DNA of 64,000 bases. Origin: Thalassotalea_H sp040779345. Its GTDB lineage: Bacteria; Pseudomonadota; Gammaproteobacteria; Enterobacterales; Alteromonadaceae. Where the stretch lies: assembly GCA_040779345.1 (NCBI GenBank), contig JBFONU010000012.1:62001-126000 (forward strand), written 5' to 3'. Position 1 is the stretch's first letter. Each line of letters opens with the position of its first letter. The notes beneath the pieces were generated by a model that worked only from the letters and a program-made list of their open reading frames with translations, was not told the DNA's origin and ran no database searches. The translations under genes and the position numbers were made by a program. Of the stretch, positions 33,286-42,048 are shown one piece after another.

Positions 33286-33954
33286 TTATCTAATCGAATA
33301 GAGTTCTTGTGGGGTTTTAATCATAAAATCAGCATGCCATTGTTCAATACTATCGCTGGGTTTGATATAGCCCCACTGAGCAACATATGTTTTCATTCCT
33401 GCGCTATTGCCTGCTTCTATGTCTCTAAGAGCATCTCCAACATAAATACATTTTTCAGGCACTACATTGATGATATTACAAGCATGAAACAAAGGTTCTG
33501 GATTTGGCTTTCTTGTTGATAGAGTATCCCCACCAATCATTACGGCACAGTGCTTAAACTCGGGAAAATATGGTAGTAGCTGTTTCGTCAATCCTTCAGG
33601 CTTATTCGTAACAATACCCCAAGGGATATTATCAGCATTTAATCTTGATAATAAATCATTTACTCCTTGATATAAGCAAGTATGTTTAGCGATATTTTCG
33701 TGATAGTAAGTGAGAAACTCATCTCTTAACACGTCATAGTCAAAGTCTTTTAATTGCGCTTTAAAGCCCAGATTTAATAAACCCATTGCTCCGTCTGATG
33801 CGACAGGACGATAGTTTTCTCGGGCAACAATAGGCAAGTCATATTTAGCTAAAACATAGTTTAACGCCTCACCTAAGTCGTTGGCGGTATCTAGTAATGT
33901 ACCATCGAGGTCAAATAAAACGGCTTGGGGTTTATCTAAGGTATTTATCGTCAT
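33286..33954 (-). CDS. gph: HAD-superfamily phosphatase, phosphoglycolate phosphatase type (Gph/MupP-like)
   Basis: A 222-residue HAD hydrolase from ATG 33954 (MTINTLDKPQ), 2 bases after the ubiG stop; a start seven codons earlier would overlap ubiG. Motif I is VLFDLDGTLLDT (nucleophile and acid Asp), motif II is IVTNK, motif III has the Lys of TRKPNPEPL, and motif IV is YVGDALRDIEA. The same adjacency to ubiG is seen for Gph and for Pseudomonas MupP (MurNAc-6-phosphate phosphatase). Sequence alone does not separate 2-phosphoglycolate from MurNAc-6-P as substrate. Confidence 0.82.
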   Translation of the reverse strand: MTINTLDKPQAVLFDLDGTLLDTANDLGEALNYVLAKYDLPIVARENYRPVASDGAMGLLNLGFKAQLKDFDYDVLRDEFLTYYHENIAKHTCLYQGVNDLLSRLNADNIPWGIVTNKPEGLTKQLLPYFPEFKHCAVMIGGDTLSTRKPNPEPLFHACNIINVVPEKCIYVGDALRDIEAGNSAGMKTYVAQWGYIKPSDSIEQWHADFMIKTPQELYSIR

Positions 33955-33956
33955 TA

Positions 33957-34676
33957 CTAAACCTTTTGACAACATAAAATATAATTAACATCTAATGAGT
34001 CTATTAATTTATGATTTTCAGTTAGTGGGTTGTAATGGATACCTGCAGCATCGATACATTTCAAACCGTTAGCTTCAGCCCAACTAATGAGTTGAGAAGG
34101 CTTAATGAAGTGTTGATGATCATGTGTCCCATCTGGGACTAATTTTAATATCTTTTCAGCGGCTACAATCGCTAATAAGTAGGATTTTATTGTTTTATTC
34201 AAGGTTGAGAAAAATACATAGCCCCCAGGTTTTACTAGCTCAGAGCATGCTTTTATAATTGAAGAAGGGTCGGGAACATGCTCAAGCATTTCCATACAAG
34301 TGACCACATCATATTTTTGTGGCTGTTGTAATGCTTTTTCTTCTGCGGTGATCTTTTGGTAATCTACTTGCACATTAGATTCTAGCGCATGCAGTTTAGC
34401 AACATTTAAAGGCTCATCACCCATATCTATACCTGTTACATTGGCGCCTAATTTAGCTAAGCTTTCCGCTAAAATGCCTCCTCCGCAACCCACATCAATG
34501 ACTTCTTTTGCAAATACATTGTCAACATGTTGAATGATAAACTGTCTTCGAATGGGGTTTATTTGATGAAGCGGCTTAAAATCGCCATCTAACTCCCACC
34601 ATTGACTGGCAACTTTTTCGAATTTAGCGATTTCATCTAGATTAACATTGAGCGGTTCAGACATAAAATAATTCAT
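33957..34676 (-). CDS. ubiG: ubiquinone biosynthesis O-methyltransferase UbiG
   Basis: A 239-residue class I SAM methyltransferase. It has the UbiG N-terminus (FEKVASQWWELDGDFKPLHQINPIRRQFI), SAM motif I DVGCGGGILAESLA, the acidic motif II end GIDMG, and CMEMLEHVPDP. UbiG performs both O-methylations of ubiquinone synthesis at the membrane. The ATG at 34664 (MSEPLN) is an equally plausible start, five residues of difference being unconserved. It heads a two-gene unit with the HAD phosphatase. Confidence 0.95.
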   Translation of the reverse strand: MNYFMSEPLNVNLDEIAKFEKVASQWWELDGDFKPLHQINPIRRQFIIQHVDNVFAKEVIDVGCGGGILAESLAKLGANVTGIDMGDEPLNVAKLHALESNVQVDYQKITAEEKALQQPQKYDVVTCMEMLEHVPDPSSIIKACSELVKPGGYVFFSTLNKTIKSYLLAIVAAEKILKLVPDGTHDHQHFIKPSQLISWAEANGLKCIDAAGIHYNPLTENHKLIDSLDVNYILCCQKV

Positions 34677-34809
34677 AGCTTTGTTCAGATGAACCTATTC
34701 TAAACTAAAGTTAATTGCTCGCCTATAGAGCACATGGATAAATTGACAAAGAATTGAAAATCAGTAAGTTATTATATCTGCCGTCAGTTAAATTCAAAAT
34801 GGTCATGAA

Positions 34810-35325
34810 ATGAAATCACTTCAAGAGCAGCTCTCTATTTATAAGAGTGTTCATTTAAATAAAAAAAATATAGCCACACACTTTATTGGTATTCCATTAA
34901 TTATTGGCTCTATAGCACTTTTACTCACTACTTTTAATTTCACTCTTGTATTATTCGATTTTAAAATAGACGTTACCCTCACTAGTGTCATAGTCTGTTG
35001 TGTATTGCTTTATTACGCTTTTCAATCTGTGAGTTTAGCACTTTTGGCGGTGATTTTTTTTGGGCCTGTTATTTATTCTGCTGTGTTATTGAGTTTATCA
35101 GAGCATAAATTAATCATTGTTGCGCTTACCTTTAGTATCGGATGGGTTTTGCAATTTATTGGCCATGGTTATGAAAAAGCTAAGCCTGCCTTTATTGATG
35201 ACGTGAGCCAACTATTTATTGGTCCATTATTTTTAGTCGCTGAAATATATTTTTGGCTCGGTTTTGGTAAGGAGTTAGCTGAAAAAATTGAAAAAAAAGC
35301 GATTGAGTTGCGTAAACTAAAATGA
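34810..35325 (+). CDS. DUF962/Mpo1-like membrane protein
   Basis: A 171-residue integral membrane protein with about four hydrophobic helices. The N-terminus has the family signature YKSVHLNKKNIATHFIGIPLI, with two His spaced as in DUF962, and a second block LQFIGHGYEKAKPAF plus FIGPLFLVAEIYFWLGFG. The yeast relative Mpo1 is a 2-hydroxy fatty acid dioxygenase with Fe2+ bound by these His. The bacterial function is not established. It stands alone between the divergent ubiG unit and gyrA. Confidence 0.82.
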   Translation: MKSLQEQLSIYKSVHLNKKNIATHFIGIPLIIGSIALLLTTFNFTLVLFDFKIDVTLTSVIVCCVLLYYAFQSVSLALLAVIFFGPVIYSAVLLSLSEHKLIIVALTFSIGWVLQFIGHGYEKAKPAFIDDVSQLFIGPLFLVAEIYFWLGFGKELAEKIEKKAIELRKLK

Positions 35326-35699
35326 CATAAGGTTAATTTTTCTGATGTTTGTTGGACATTTTAAGCTTCAATATCAATAGCTCAAACTTATCTTGTTAAT
35401 CATTCGTTTATCCACGTTGTTTTTTATATCTATTAATGTGATCCAGGGCTCAAAATCACAATGTGACAGCATAAATTCAAGGGAATAAAATAATCGTAAA
35501 TTATTGAGAAAGTATCCGATATGACTTTCGCCATTCATCACTTCGTTGAACTTGTGAAATAATCACTTGAAATACATTGCTAACCAAAGCAGAATGTCAT
35601 GCTATAAAGCAGTATAGTCTCATTTTTTTTTATGATAATATGCGCTGTGTTTTTAACAATAATAATTTCCAATATCACATTTAGGGATACCGTCGTTTT
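35326..35699. other. intergenic region and promoter area of gyrA
   Basis: 374 bases without a gene. Candidate -10-like elements (tataaa at 35603, tatagt at 35613, gataat at 35634) occur near the gyrA end, but none has a clear -35 at the right spacing. The run of T at 35623-35631 is notable. No hairpin terminator for the upstream gene is evident. Confidence 0.4.
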
Positions 35700-38429
35700 A
35701 TGACCGATCTGGCAAATAATATTGCACCAATCAATATTGAGGATGAGCTAAAAAGCTCCTATCTAGATTACGCTATGAGTGTAATCGTAGGACGGGCGTT
35801 ACCTGACGTTCGAGATGGTTTAAAACCAGTACACCGTCGCGTACTTTTCGCGATGAACGTGCTAGGTAATGACTATAACAAACCTTATAAAAAATCAGCC
35901 CGTGTGGTTGGTGATGTCATAGGTAAATATCACCCACATGGTGATACAGCTGTTTACGATACGATAGTTCGTATGGCTCAAGATTTTTCTATGCGTTATA
36001 TGTTGGTAGATGGTCAAGGTAACTTTGGCTCTGTTGACGGTGATTCAGCTGCCGCAATGCGTTATACCGAAATACGAATGAATAAAATTTCTCATTCAAT
36101 TTTGGCTGATCTAGACAAAGAAACCGTTGATTTTGTACCTAACTATGACGGTACTGAACATATTCCAGCGGTTATGCCTACGCGCATTCCTGCGTTATTA
36201 GTCAATGGTTCATCGGGTATCGCTGTTGGTATGGCAACGAATATACCACCTCATAACCTCACTGAAGTGATTAATGGTTGTTTAGCGTTAATTGAAAACA
36301 GCGATATAACCTTTGAAGAATTACTCGAACATATTCCTGGGCCTGATTTCCCTACTTCAGGAATTATCAGTGGTCGAGCGGGTATTGAAGAAGCCTATAG
36401 AACAGGTCGTGGTAAAATAAAAATCCGCGCACGTGCTGAAATAGAAGTAACTGAAAGTACGGGTAAAGAAACGATTATTGTTCATGAATTACCGTATCAA
36501 GTGAACAAAGCTCGTCTGATAGAAAAAATGGCTGAGCTGGTTAAAGAAAAACGTTTAGAAGGTATTTCAGCCTTACGCGATGAGTCAGATAAAGACGGCA
36601 TGCGTATGGTCATTGAAATCAAACGTGGTGAAGTGGGTGAAGTTGTATTAAATAATTTATATAAACTGACTCAAATGCAAGTCTCTTTTGGTTTGAATAT
36701 GGTGGCATTAACCAATGGCCAACCGAAATTATTCAACTTAAAAGAAATGCTAGAAGCGTTTGTTCTTCATCGTCGCGAAGTGGTTACACGCCGAACTATC
36801 TTTGAATTACGTAAAGCGCGTGATCGCGCTCATATCCTCGAAGGCTTATCAATAGCGTTAGCCAATATTGACCCGATTATCAAACTGATTAAAGAGTCAA
36901 GTAACCGTAAAGAAGCTGAAGAAAAGCTTATTGCTCAAGGGTGGGAATTAGGTAATGTTAGTGGCATGCTTGAAAGTGCAGGCACTGATGCAGCTCGTCC
37001 TGAGTGGTTAGAGCCTCAATATGGTATTCGTGATGGCTTGTATTATTTAACTGCGGAACAATCAAAAGCGATTGTTGATCTGCAATTATACAAACTCTCA
37101 GGAATGGAACACGAAAAAATTCTAAGTGAGTATAAAGCGTTATTAGACTTAATTGCTGAATTAATGCATATTTTGGCTAGTCCAGAGCGTTTGATGGAAG
37201 TGATACGTGAAGAGTTAGAATTAATTCGTGATGAGTTTGGTGATGAACGTCGTACCGAAATTACCAATGCTTCGCATGATTTATCGTTAGAAGATCTGAT
37301 TTGTGAAGAAGATGTTGTGGTGACACTTTCTAGCGAAGGTTATGTGAAATATCAGATCCTTTCTGATTATCAAGCGCAACGTCGTGGCGGTAAAGGTAAA
37401 GCCGCAACTAAGATGAAAGAAGAAGATTTCATTGAACGTTTATTAGTGGCGAATACTCACGATACCATTTTATGTTTCTCAAACCGTGGCAAGCTATATT
37501 GGTTGAAAGTTTACCAACTACCATTGGCGAGTAGAACCGCGCGGGGTCGTCCAATTGTTAATTTATTACCACTTGAGGCTGATGAACGTATTACGGCTAT
37601 TCTCCCTGTTAGAGAATATGAAGATGACAAGTTTATTATCATGGCAACCGCGTCTGGTACTGTGAAGAAAACGCCATTAAAGGCCTATTCTAATCAACGT
37701 AATGGCGGCATTATTGCTTTGAATTTACGTGATGATGATACGTTGATAGGCGTTGATATTACCAATGGCGAAAACGACATAATGTTGTTCTCTGATGCTG
37801 GTAAAGTGGTGCGTTTTAATGAAAAAGCACGTGATAGTGAAACAGGTGAAATTAAAGTTGACCCTGAAACTGGTGAAGAAATTCATGCATTAAGAGCGAT
37901 GGGGCGAACAGCAACAGGTGTTCGTGGCATTAAGCTTGAAGGTGATCAAAAAGTTGTTTCACTAATTGTACCTAAAAACGAAGGTGCAGTATTAACGATT
38001 ACTCAAAATGGTTACGGAAAACGTACTGATTTAGCTGAATATCCAGCTAAGAGCCGTGCGACTAAAGGTGTTGTTTCAATCAAAGTGAGTGATCGAAATG
38101 GTCCGGTAGTTGGGGCTGTGCAGGTTGAAGATCTTGATGAAATCATGCTGATCACTGATAACGGCACGTTAGTTCGTACCCGCGTTAATGAAGTAAGTGT
38201 CATTGGCCGTAATACTCAGGGTGTTAGAATTATTCGCACAGCTGAAGACGAGCATGTGGTGGCACTGCAGCGTATTGATGAAATTGAAGTAGATGATTCA
38301 ATTGTTGAAGGTGAATTAGCTGGTGGTGATGAAGCCACAGGTACTGTTAGTGATAGTTCGTCGACCTCTGAAACATCGTCGGCTCCTGAGGCTAGCAATG
38401 AAGAGCTCAGTGAAGATGATAACGATTAG
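35700..38429 (+). CDS. gyrA: DNA gyrase subunit A
   Basis: A 909-residue GyrA. The N-terminal breakage-reunion domain has the active-site Tyr122 (AAMRYTEIR) and the quinolone-determining region with Thr83 and Asp87 (HGDTAVYDT); E. coli has Ser83 there, while Thr83 is natural in some other gammaproteobacteria such as Pseudomonas. The C-terminal beta-pinwheel begins near residue 530 and contains the GyrA box QRRGGKG. The tail is acidic and Ser-rich (about 860-909), longer than in E. coli. With GyrB it introduces negative supercoils. A strong terminator follows. Confidence 0.98.
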   Translation: MTDLANNIAPINIEDELKSSYLDYAMSVIVGRALPDVRDGLKPVHRRVLFAMNVLGNDYNKPYKKSARVVGDVIGKYHPHGDTAVYDTIVRMAQDFSMRYMLVDGQGNFGSVDGDSAAAMRYTEIRMNKISHSILADLDKETVDFVPNYDGTEHIPAVMPTRIPALLVNGSSGIAVGMATNIPPHNLTEVINGCLALIENSDITFEELLEHIPGPDFPTSGIISGRAGIEEAYRTGRGKIKIRARAEIEVTESTGKETIIVHELPYQVNKARLIEKMAELVKEKRLEGISALRDESDKDGMRMVIEIKRGEVGEVVLNNLYKLTQMQVSFGLNMVALTNGQPKLFNLKEMLEAFVLHRREVVTRRTIFELRKARDRAHILEGLSIALANIDPIIKLIKESSNRKEAEEKLIAQGWELGNVSGMLESAGTDAARPEWLEPQYGIRDGLYYLTAEQSKAIVDLQLYKLSGMEHEKILSEYKALLDLIAELMHILASPERLMEVIREELELIRDEFGDERRTEITNASHDLSLEDLICEEDVVVTLSSEGYVKYQILSDYQAQRRGGKGKAATKMKEEDFIERLLVANTHDTILCFSNRGKLYWLKVYQLPLASRTARGRPIVNLLPLEADERITAILPVREYEDDKFIIMATASGTVKKTPLKAYSNQRNGGIIALNLRDDDTLIGVDITNGENDIMLFSDAGKVVRFNEKARDSETGEIKVDPETGEEIHALRAMGRTATGVRGIKLEGDQKVVSLIVPKNEGAVLTITQNGYGKRTDLAEYPAKSRATKGVVSIKVSDRNGPVVGAVQVEDLDEIMLITDNGTLVRTRVNEVSVIGRNTQGVRIIRTAEDEHVVALQRIDEIEVDDSIVEGELAGGDEATGTVSDSSSTSETSSAPEASNEELSEDDND

Positions 38430-38785
38430 TTACCGTTAACATTCGATTGAAAAGGGCGGTTAATCACCGCCCTTTTTATGTTCATAGTTCCTGAATATTA
38501 TGTCAGTGACCAATGAGCAAAATGCTACTAAGTCGACAGGTATTGTTGTAACTGATAGTGTTTTTTGTCTATGGTAGCGATAAATCAATTATGCTGTTGC
38601 AGAGTTTAAATAGTGAATATAACGGGTATGTAAATACTATGATCGTATACGCATTTTAAGAGTCATTTTCAGCTAGGAAAAAATGATTGTTAAAATTGGT
38701 ATATTTAACCAATCTGTCGATATAACTACAAAAATACAACGTCGACGAAACATTTTAAAATTTATTAAGAAGGGTGTTGTATTCA
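38430..38785. other. gyrA-serC intergenic region
   Basis: 356 bases. Besides the gyrA terminator at its start I see no gene. A purine-rich ribosome-binding sequence (aagaaggg, 38767-38774) belongs to serC. Confidence 0.5.
38452..38478 (+). terminator. rho-independent terminator of gyrA
   Basis: The stem aagggcggt / accgccctt (38452-38460 with 38466-38474) has a 5-base loop and runs into a T-tract (ttttt, 38473-38477). It lies 22 bases after the gyrA stop. Confidence 0.9.
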
Positions 38786-39871
38786 ATGTCAAAAGTATTT
38801 AATTTTTGTGCAGGTCCTGCGATGTTACCTGTGCCTGTTATGAAAAAAGCTCAAGAAGAGTTTATCAATTGGAATAATACCGGTTGTTCGGTAATGGAAT
38901 TAAGTCATCGTAGCAAAGAATTTATGGCGTTAGCGAAAAAAGCTGAAGCTGATCTTAGAGAATTAATGACCATCCCTGACAATTATAAAGTGCTGTTTTG
39001 CCATGGTGGCGGGCGAGGGCAGTTTTCTGCAGTTCCACTAAACCTTCTTAAAGAAGGTCAAAGTGCCGATTATATTATTTCGGGCTCTTGGTCTAAAGCC
39101 GCAGCTAAAGAAGCCGAAAACTTTGGTAAAGTTAATACGATCAATGTTGTTGAAGATATAAATGGCCATAAAACTGTTATCGATAGTAAAGCATGGCAAC
39201 TCAATCCAAACGCTGCTTATGTCCATTATTGCCCTAATGAAACTGTAGACGGTATTGAAATGTTTTCGATTCCTGAAACAAATGGTGTGCCTTTAGTTGC
39301 TGACTTATCATCAGCGATATTGTCCTATGACATTGATGTCTCAAAATTTGGCTTAATCTACGCAGGTGCACAAAAAAATATTGGCCCATCGGGTTTAACC
39401 ATCGTAATTGTTGATGAAGCGTTATTAGGTGATGCCCATAAAAATACTCCATGCATCATGAATTACCAGTTGATTGCCAACAATGACTCTATGTATAACA
39501 CCCCACCGACTTACGCATGGTATTTAGCCGGATTAGTATTTGATTGGTTAAAAAGTATCGGGGGCGTTAGTGCTATAGAGGAACTTAATAAACAAAAAGC
39601 TGAGTTAATCTATCAATATGTTGATCAAAGTGACTTTTATCTAAATAGCATAGAAAGTGAATATAGAAGTCTGATGAATGTACCTTTTTGGTTAAAAGAT
39701 GAATCCTATAATGAGCAATTTTTAGCACAGGCAGAAGAACACGGCCTTGTTGCATTAAAAGGGCATCGAATGGTCGGAGGGATGCGGGCGAGCATTTATA
39801 ATGCGATGCCGCTAGAAGGAGTACAAAATCTGGTGGATTTTATGCAAAAATTTGAACAGGAGAACCGATAA
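38786..39871 (+). CDS. serC: phosphoserine aminotransferase SerC
   Basis: A 361-residue PLP aminotransferase beginning MSKVFNFCAGPAMLPVPV (E. coli MAQIFNFSSGPAMLP), so the start is ATG 38786 rather than an in-frame GTG at 38774. PLP lysine context is IYAGAQKNIGPSG; HGGGRGQF and RASIYNAMP are family motifs. It makes 3-phosphoserine and the pyridoxine precursor. It precedes aroA by 1 base in the classical serC-aroA operon, with aroA's ribosome-binding sequence inside serC's last codons. Confidence 0.96.
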   Translation: MSKVFNFCAGPAMLPVPVMKKAQEEFINWNNTGCSVMELSHRSKEFMALAKKAEADLRELMTIPDNYKVLFCHGGGRGQFSAVPLNLLKEGQSADYIISGSWSKAAAKEAENFGKVNTINVVEDINGHKTVIDSKAWQLNPNAAYVHYCPNETVDGIEMFSIPETNGVPLVADLSSAILSYDIDVSKFGLIYAGAQKNIGPSGLTIVIVDEALLGDAHKNTPCIMNYQLIANNDSMYNTPPTYAWYLAGLVFDWLKSIGGVSAIEELNKQKAELIYQYVDQSDFYLNSIESEYRSLMNVPFWLKDESYNEQFLAQAEEHGLVALKGHRMVGGMRASIYNAMPLEGVQNLVDFMQKFEQENR

Positions 39872-39872
39872 A

Positions 39873-41153
39873 ATGGAACAATTAACATTAAGCCCTATCG
39901 CTAAGATTAATGGCGAAGTCTTTTTACCGGGATCTAAAAGTTTATCTAATCGCGCATTACTCATCGCAGCTTTAGCCAGTGGCGTCACTAAAATAACTAA
40001 CTTATTGGTCAGTGATGATATAACGCATATGTTAAAAGCGTTAAAAACCCTAGGGATAAAATATACCTTAAGTGATTGTGGTACAGAATGCACTGTGATT
40101 GGTAATAATGGTTTTTTCAGCACTCATGCACCTGTGGAATTATACCTAGGTAACGCTGGTACGGCTATGAGACCTTTATGTGCAGCACTTGCGGCGAGTG
40201 AAGGCGAATTCATTCTAACCGGTGAGCCGAGAATGAAGGAAAGGCCTATCGGTCATTTAGTTGATGCGTTAGCGCAGCTTGATGCTGATATTGAATACCT
40301 TGAAAATAAAGATTATCCACCGGTTAAAATAAAAGGCAAAGCCTTATCGGGGAGCACTATTTCAATTGATGGATCCATTTCAAGCCAGTTTTTAACTGCT
40401 ATTTTAATGATTACGCCTTTATTGGTAACAGATACTAATATTCAAATAGTAGGTGAATTAGTGTCAAAGCCATATATCGATATAACACTTGATATCATGG
40501 CGAGATTTGGTGTTAACGTACAAAATAACGATTATCAATCTTTTACGGTTAAAGGTAATCAATCTTATCAGTCAGTTGAAAAATATATGGTAGAAGGTGA
40601 TGCGTCATCAGCCTCTTACTTTTTAGCTGCAGGGGCGATTAAAGGTGGAGAAATAACCGTCCATGGTGTCGGTAAACTCAGTGTACAAGGTGATAAACAT
40701 TTTGCCGACGTCCTTGAAAAAATGGGCGCTGAAGTTATTTGGCATGATGAGTCAATTACAGTAATAGGCAAACCACTTGTTAGCGTTGATATGGATATGA
40801 ACCACATTCCTGATGCTGCTATGACTATTGCAACCACAGCGCTCTTTGCCAAAGGCACAACTACAATTAGTAACATCTATAACTGGCGAGTTAAAGAAAC
40901 TGATCGCTTAACGGCAATGGCAACAGAGCTAAGAAAAGTTGGTGCAGAAGTTATAGAAGGAGAAGACTTTATTACGATAACTCCGCCAGCGAAATTAAAG
41001 CATGCTGAAATAGACACCTATGATGATCATCGCGTGGCGATGTGTTTCTCACTGGTTGCACTAAGTGATACGCCGGTAACTATTAACGATCCTAAGTGTA
41101 CATCGAAAACATTTCCTGATTATTTTGATAAGTTAGCTCAGGTCTCTTGTTAA
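39873..41153 (+). CDS. aroA: 3-phosphoshikimate 1-carboxyvinyltransferase (EPSP synthase) AroA
   Basis: A 426-residue class I EPSP synthase starting MEQLTLSPIAKINGEVFLPGSKS (E. coli [23 protein letters not shown]), so ATG 39873 is chosen over a TTG 21 bases upstream; caggag lies 11 bases before it. The motifs LGNAGTAMRPL, the Ser/Gln ISSQFLTA and the catalytic Asp of HIPDAAMT are present. It joins shikimate-3-phosphate to PEP in aromatic amino acid synthesis. The motifs are of the glyphosate-sensitive class I type. Confidence 0.97.
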   Translation: MEQLTLSPIAKINGEVFLPGSKSLSNRALLIAALASGVTKITNLLVSDDITHMLKALKTLGIKYTLSDCGTECTVIGNNGFFSTHAPVELYLGNAGTAMRPLCAALAASEGEFILTGEPRMKERPIGHLVDALAQLDADIEYLENKDYPPVKIKGKALSGSTISIDGSISSQFLTAILMITPLLVTDTNIQIVGELVSKPYIDITLDIMARFGVNVQNNDYQSFTVKGNQSYQSVEKYMVEGDASSASYFLAAGAIKGGEITVHGVGKLSVQGDKHFADVLEKMGAEVIWHDESITVIGKPLVSVDMDMNHIPDAAMTIATTALFAKGTTTISNIYNWRVKETDRLTAMATELRKVGAEVIEGEDFITITPPAKLKHAEIDTYDDHRVAMCFSLVALSDTPVTINDPKCTSKTFPDYFDKLAQVSC

Positions 41154-41200
41154 ATTTGTTACATAATAATTTTATACGCGATTTTAAAATCCAAATCCCG

Positions 41201-41213
41201 TATAATGCCGCCG
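41201..41213 (+). promoter_or_regulatory. -10 element with GC-rich discriminator upstream of cmk
   Basis: A perfect TATAAT (41201-41206) is followed by gccgccg, a GC-rich discriminator typical of stringently controlled translation genes, 32 bases before the cmk ATG. The -35 is poorly conserved. It would let cmk-rpsA be transcribed separately from serC-aroA. Confidence 0.55.
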
Positions 41214-41238
41214 ATTTTCGACATTAGGGGAAAAATGT

Positions 41239-41934
41239 ATGCAGGAAAGCGTACCTGTAATCACTATTGATGGCCCAAGCGGTGCCGGCAAAGGAACTGC
41301 TGCTCGTTTAGTTGCTGAACAATTAGGTTGGCATTTGCTTGATAGTGGCGCTATTTACCGTGTGTTAGCTGTAGCTACGCAATATCACCATCTTACTATT
41401 GATGATGAAGAGGCATTAATTCCTATTGCAGCGCATTTAGATGTTCAATTTGAAATATCTAAAGAAGGTGAAAGTAAGGTCATTCTAGAAGGTGAGGATG
41501 TTACCAATAGTATTCGTACTGAAGAAATCGGTGCAATAGCGTCTAAAGTTGCGGCGTTTCCGAGAGTGAGAGAAGCATTACTACGTCGACAAAGAGCATT
41601 TAAAGTGTCTCCTGGTCTTGTTGCTGATGGCAGAGATATGGGGACGGTTGTTTTTAAAGATGCCCCGGTTAAGGTCTTTTTAACCGCGAGTGCAGAAGAA
41701 CGCGCAGAACGACGTTTTAATCAGTTGAAAGCAAAAGGCTTTGATGTTAAAATCGGGCGCCTTTTGGATGACATACGTCAGCGAGATGAGCGAGATGAGA
41801 ACCGTAAGGTTGCTCCGTTAGTCCCGGCAGAAGGTGCGTTAATTGTTGATTCTACTGAACTTTCTATTGATGAAGTGGTCAGTAAAATCCTTTCATATAC
41901 CAATGAAAAATTAACACAAACGACTGATTCTTAA
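41239..41934 (+). CDS. cmk: cytidylate kinase Cmk
   Basis: A 231-residue CMP/dCMP kinase. The P-loop is IDGPSGAGKGT near the N-terminus; LDSGAIYRVLA, VADGRDMGTVVF and SAEERAERRFNQLK are the substrate- and LID-domain motifs of the family. It phosphorylates CMP and dCMP. The gene order cmk-rpsA-ihfB is conserved across gammaproteobacteria. A ribosome-binding sequence (agggga) precedes the ATG. Confidence 0.97.
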   Translation: MQESVPVITIDGPSGAGKGTAARLVAEQLGWHLLDSGAIYRVLAVATQYHHLTIDDEEALIPIAAHLDVQFEISKEGESKVILEGEDVTNSIRTEEIGAIASKVAAFPRVREALLRRQRAFKVSPGLVADGRDMGTVVFKDAPVKVFLTASAEERAERRFNQLKAKGFDVKIGRLLDDIRQRDERDENRKVAPLVPAEGALIVDSTELSIDEVVSKILSYTNEKLTQTTDS

Positions 41935-42048
41935 TTCTGAGAGATTAGTTGTAAACAGCTAACCTAGCGTAGGGATGCAATAGGTTTTATTAATAACCCC
42001 ATGATACATGTAAGTAGATTGGATTAACTCTGAGTTCATATACACGTT

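Noticed and set aside
35590..35645. gyrA promoter hexamers
   Set aside because: Several -10-like sequences but none with a fitting -35; left as part of the intergenic note.
38774..38785. GTG start for serC
   Set aside because: Homology to E. coli SerC places the start at ATG 38786, and the candidate ribosome-binding sequence overlaps this GTG.
39852..39872. TTG start for aroA inside serC
   Set aside because: E. coli AroA begins at the position of ATG 39873, with a well-placed caggag.
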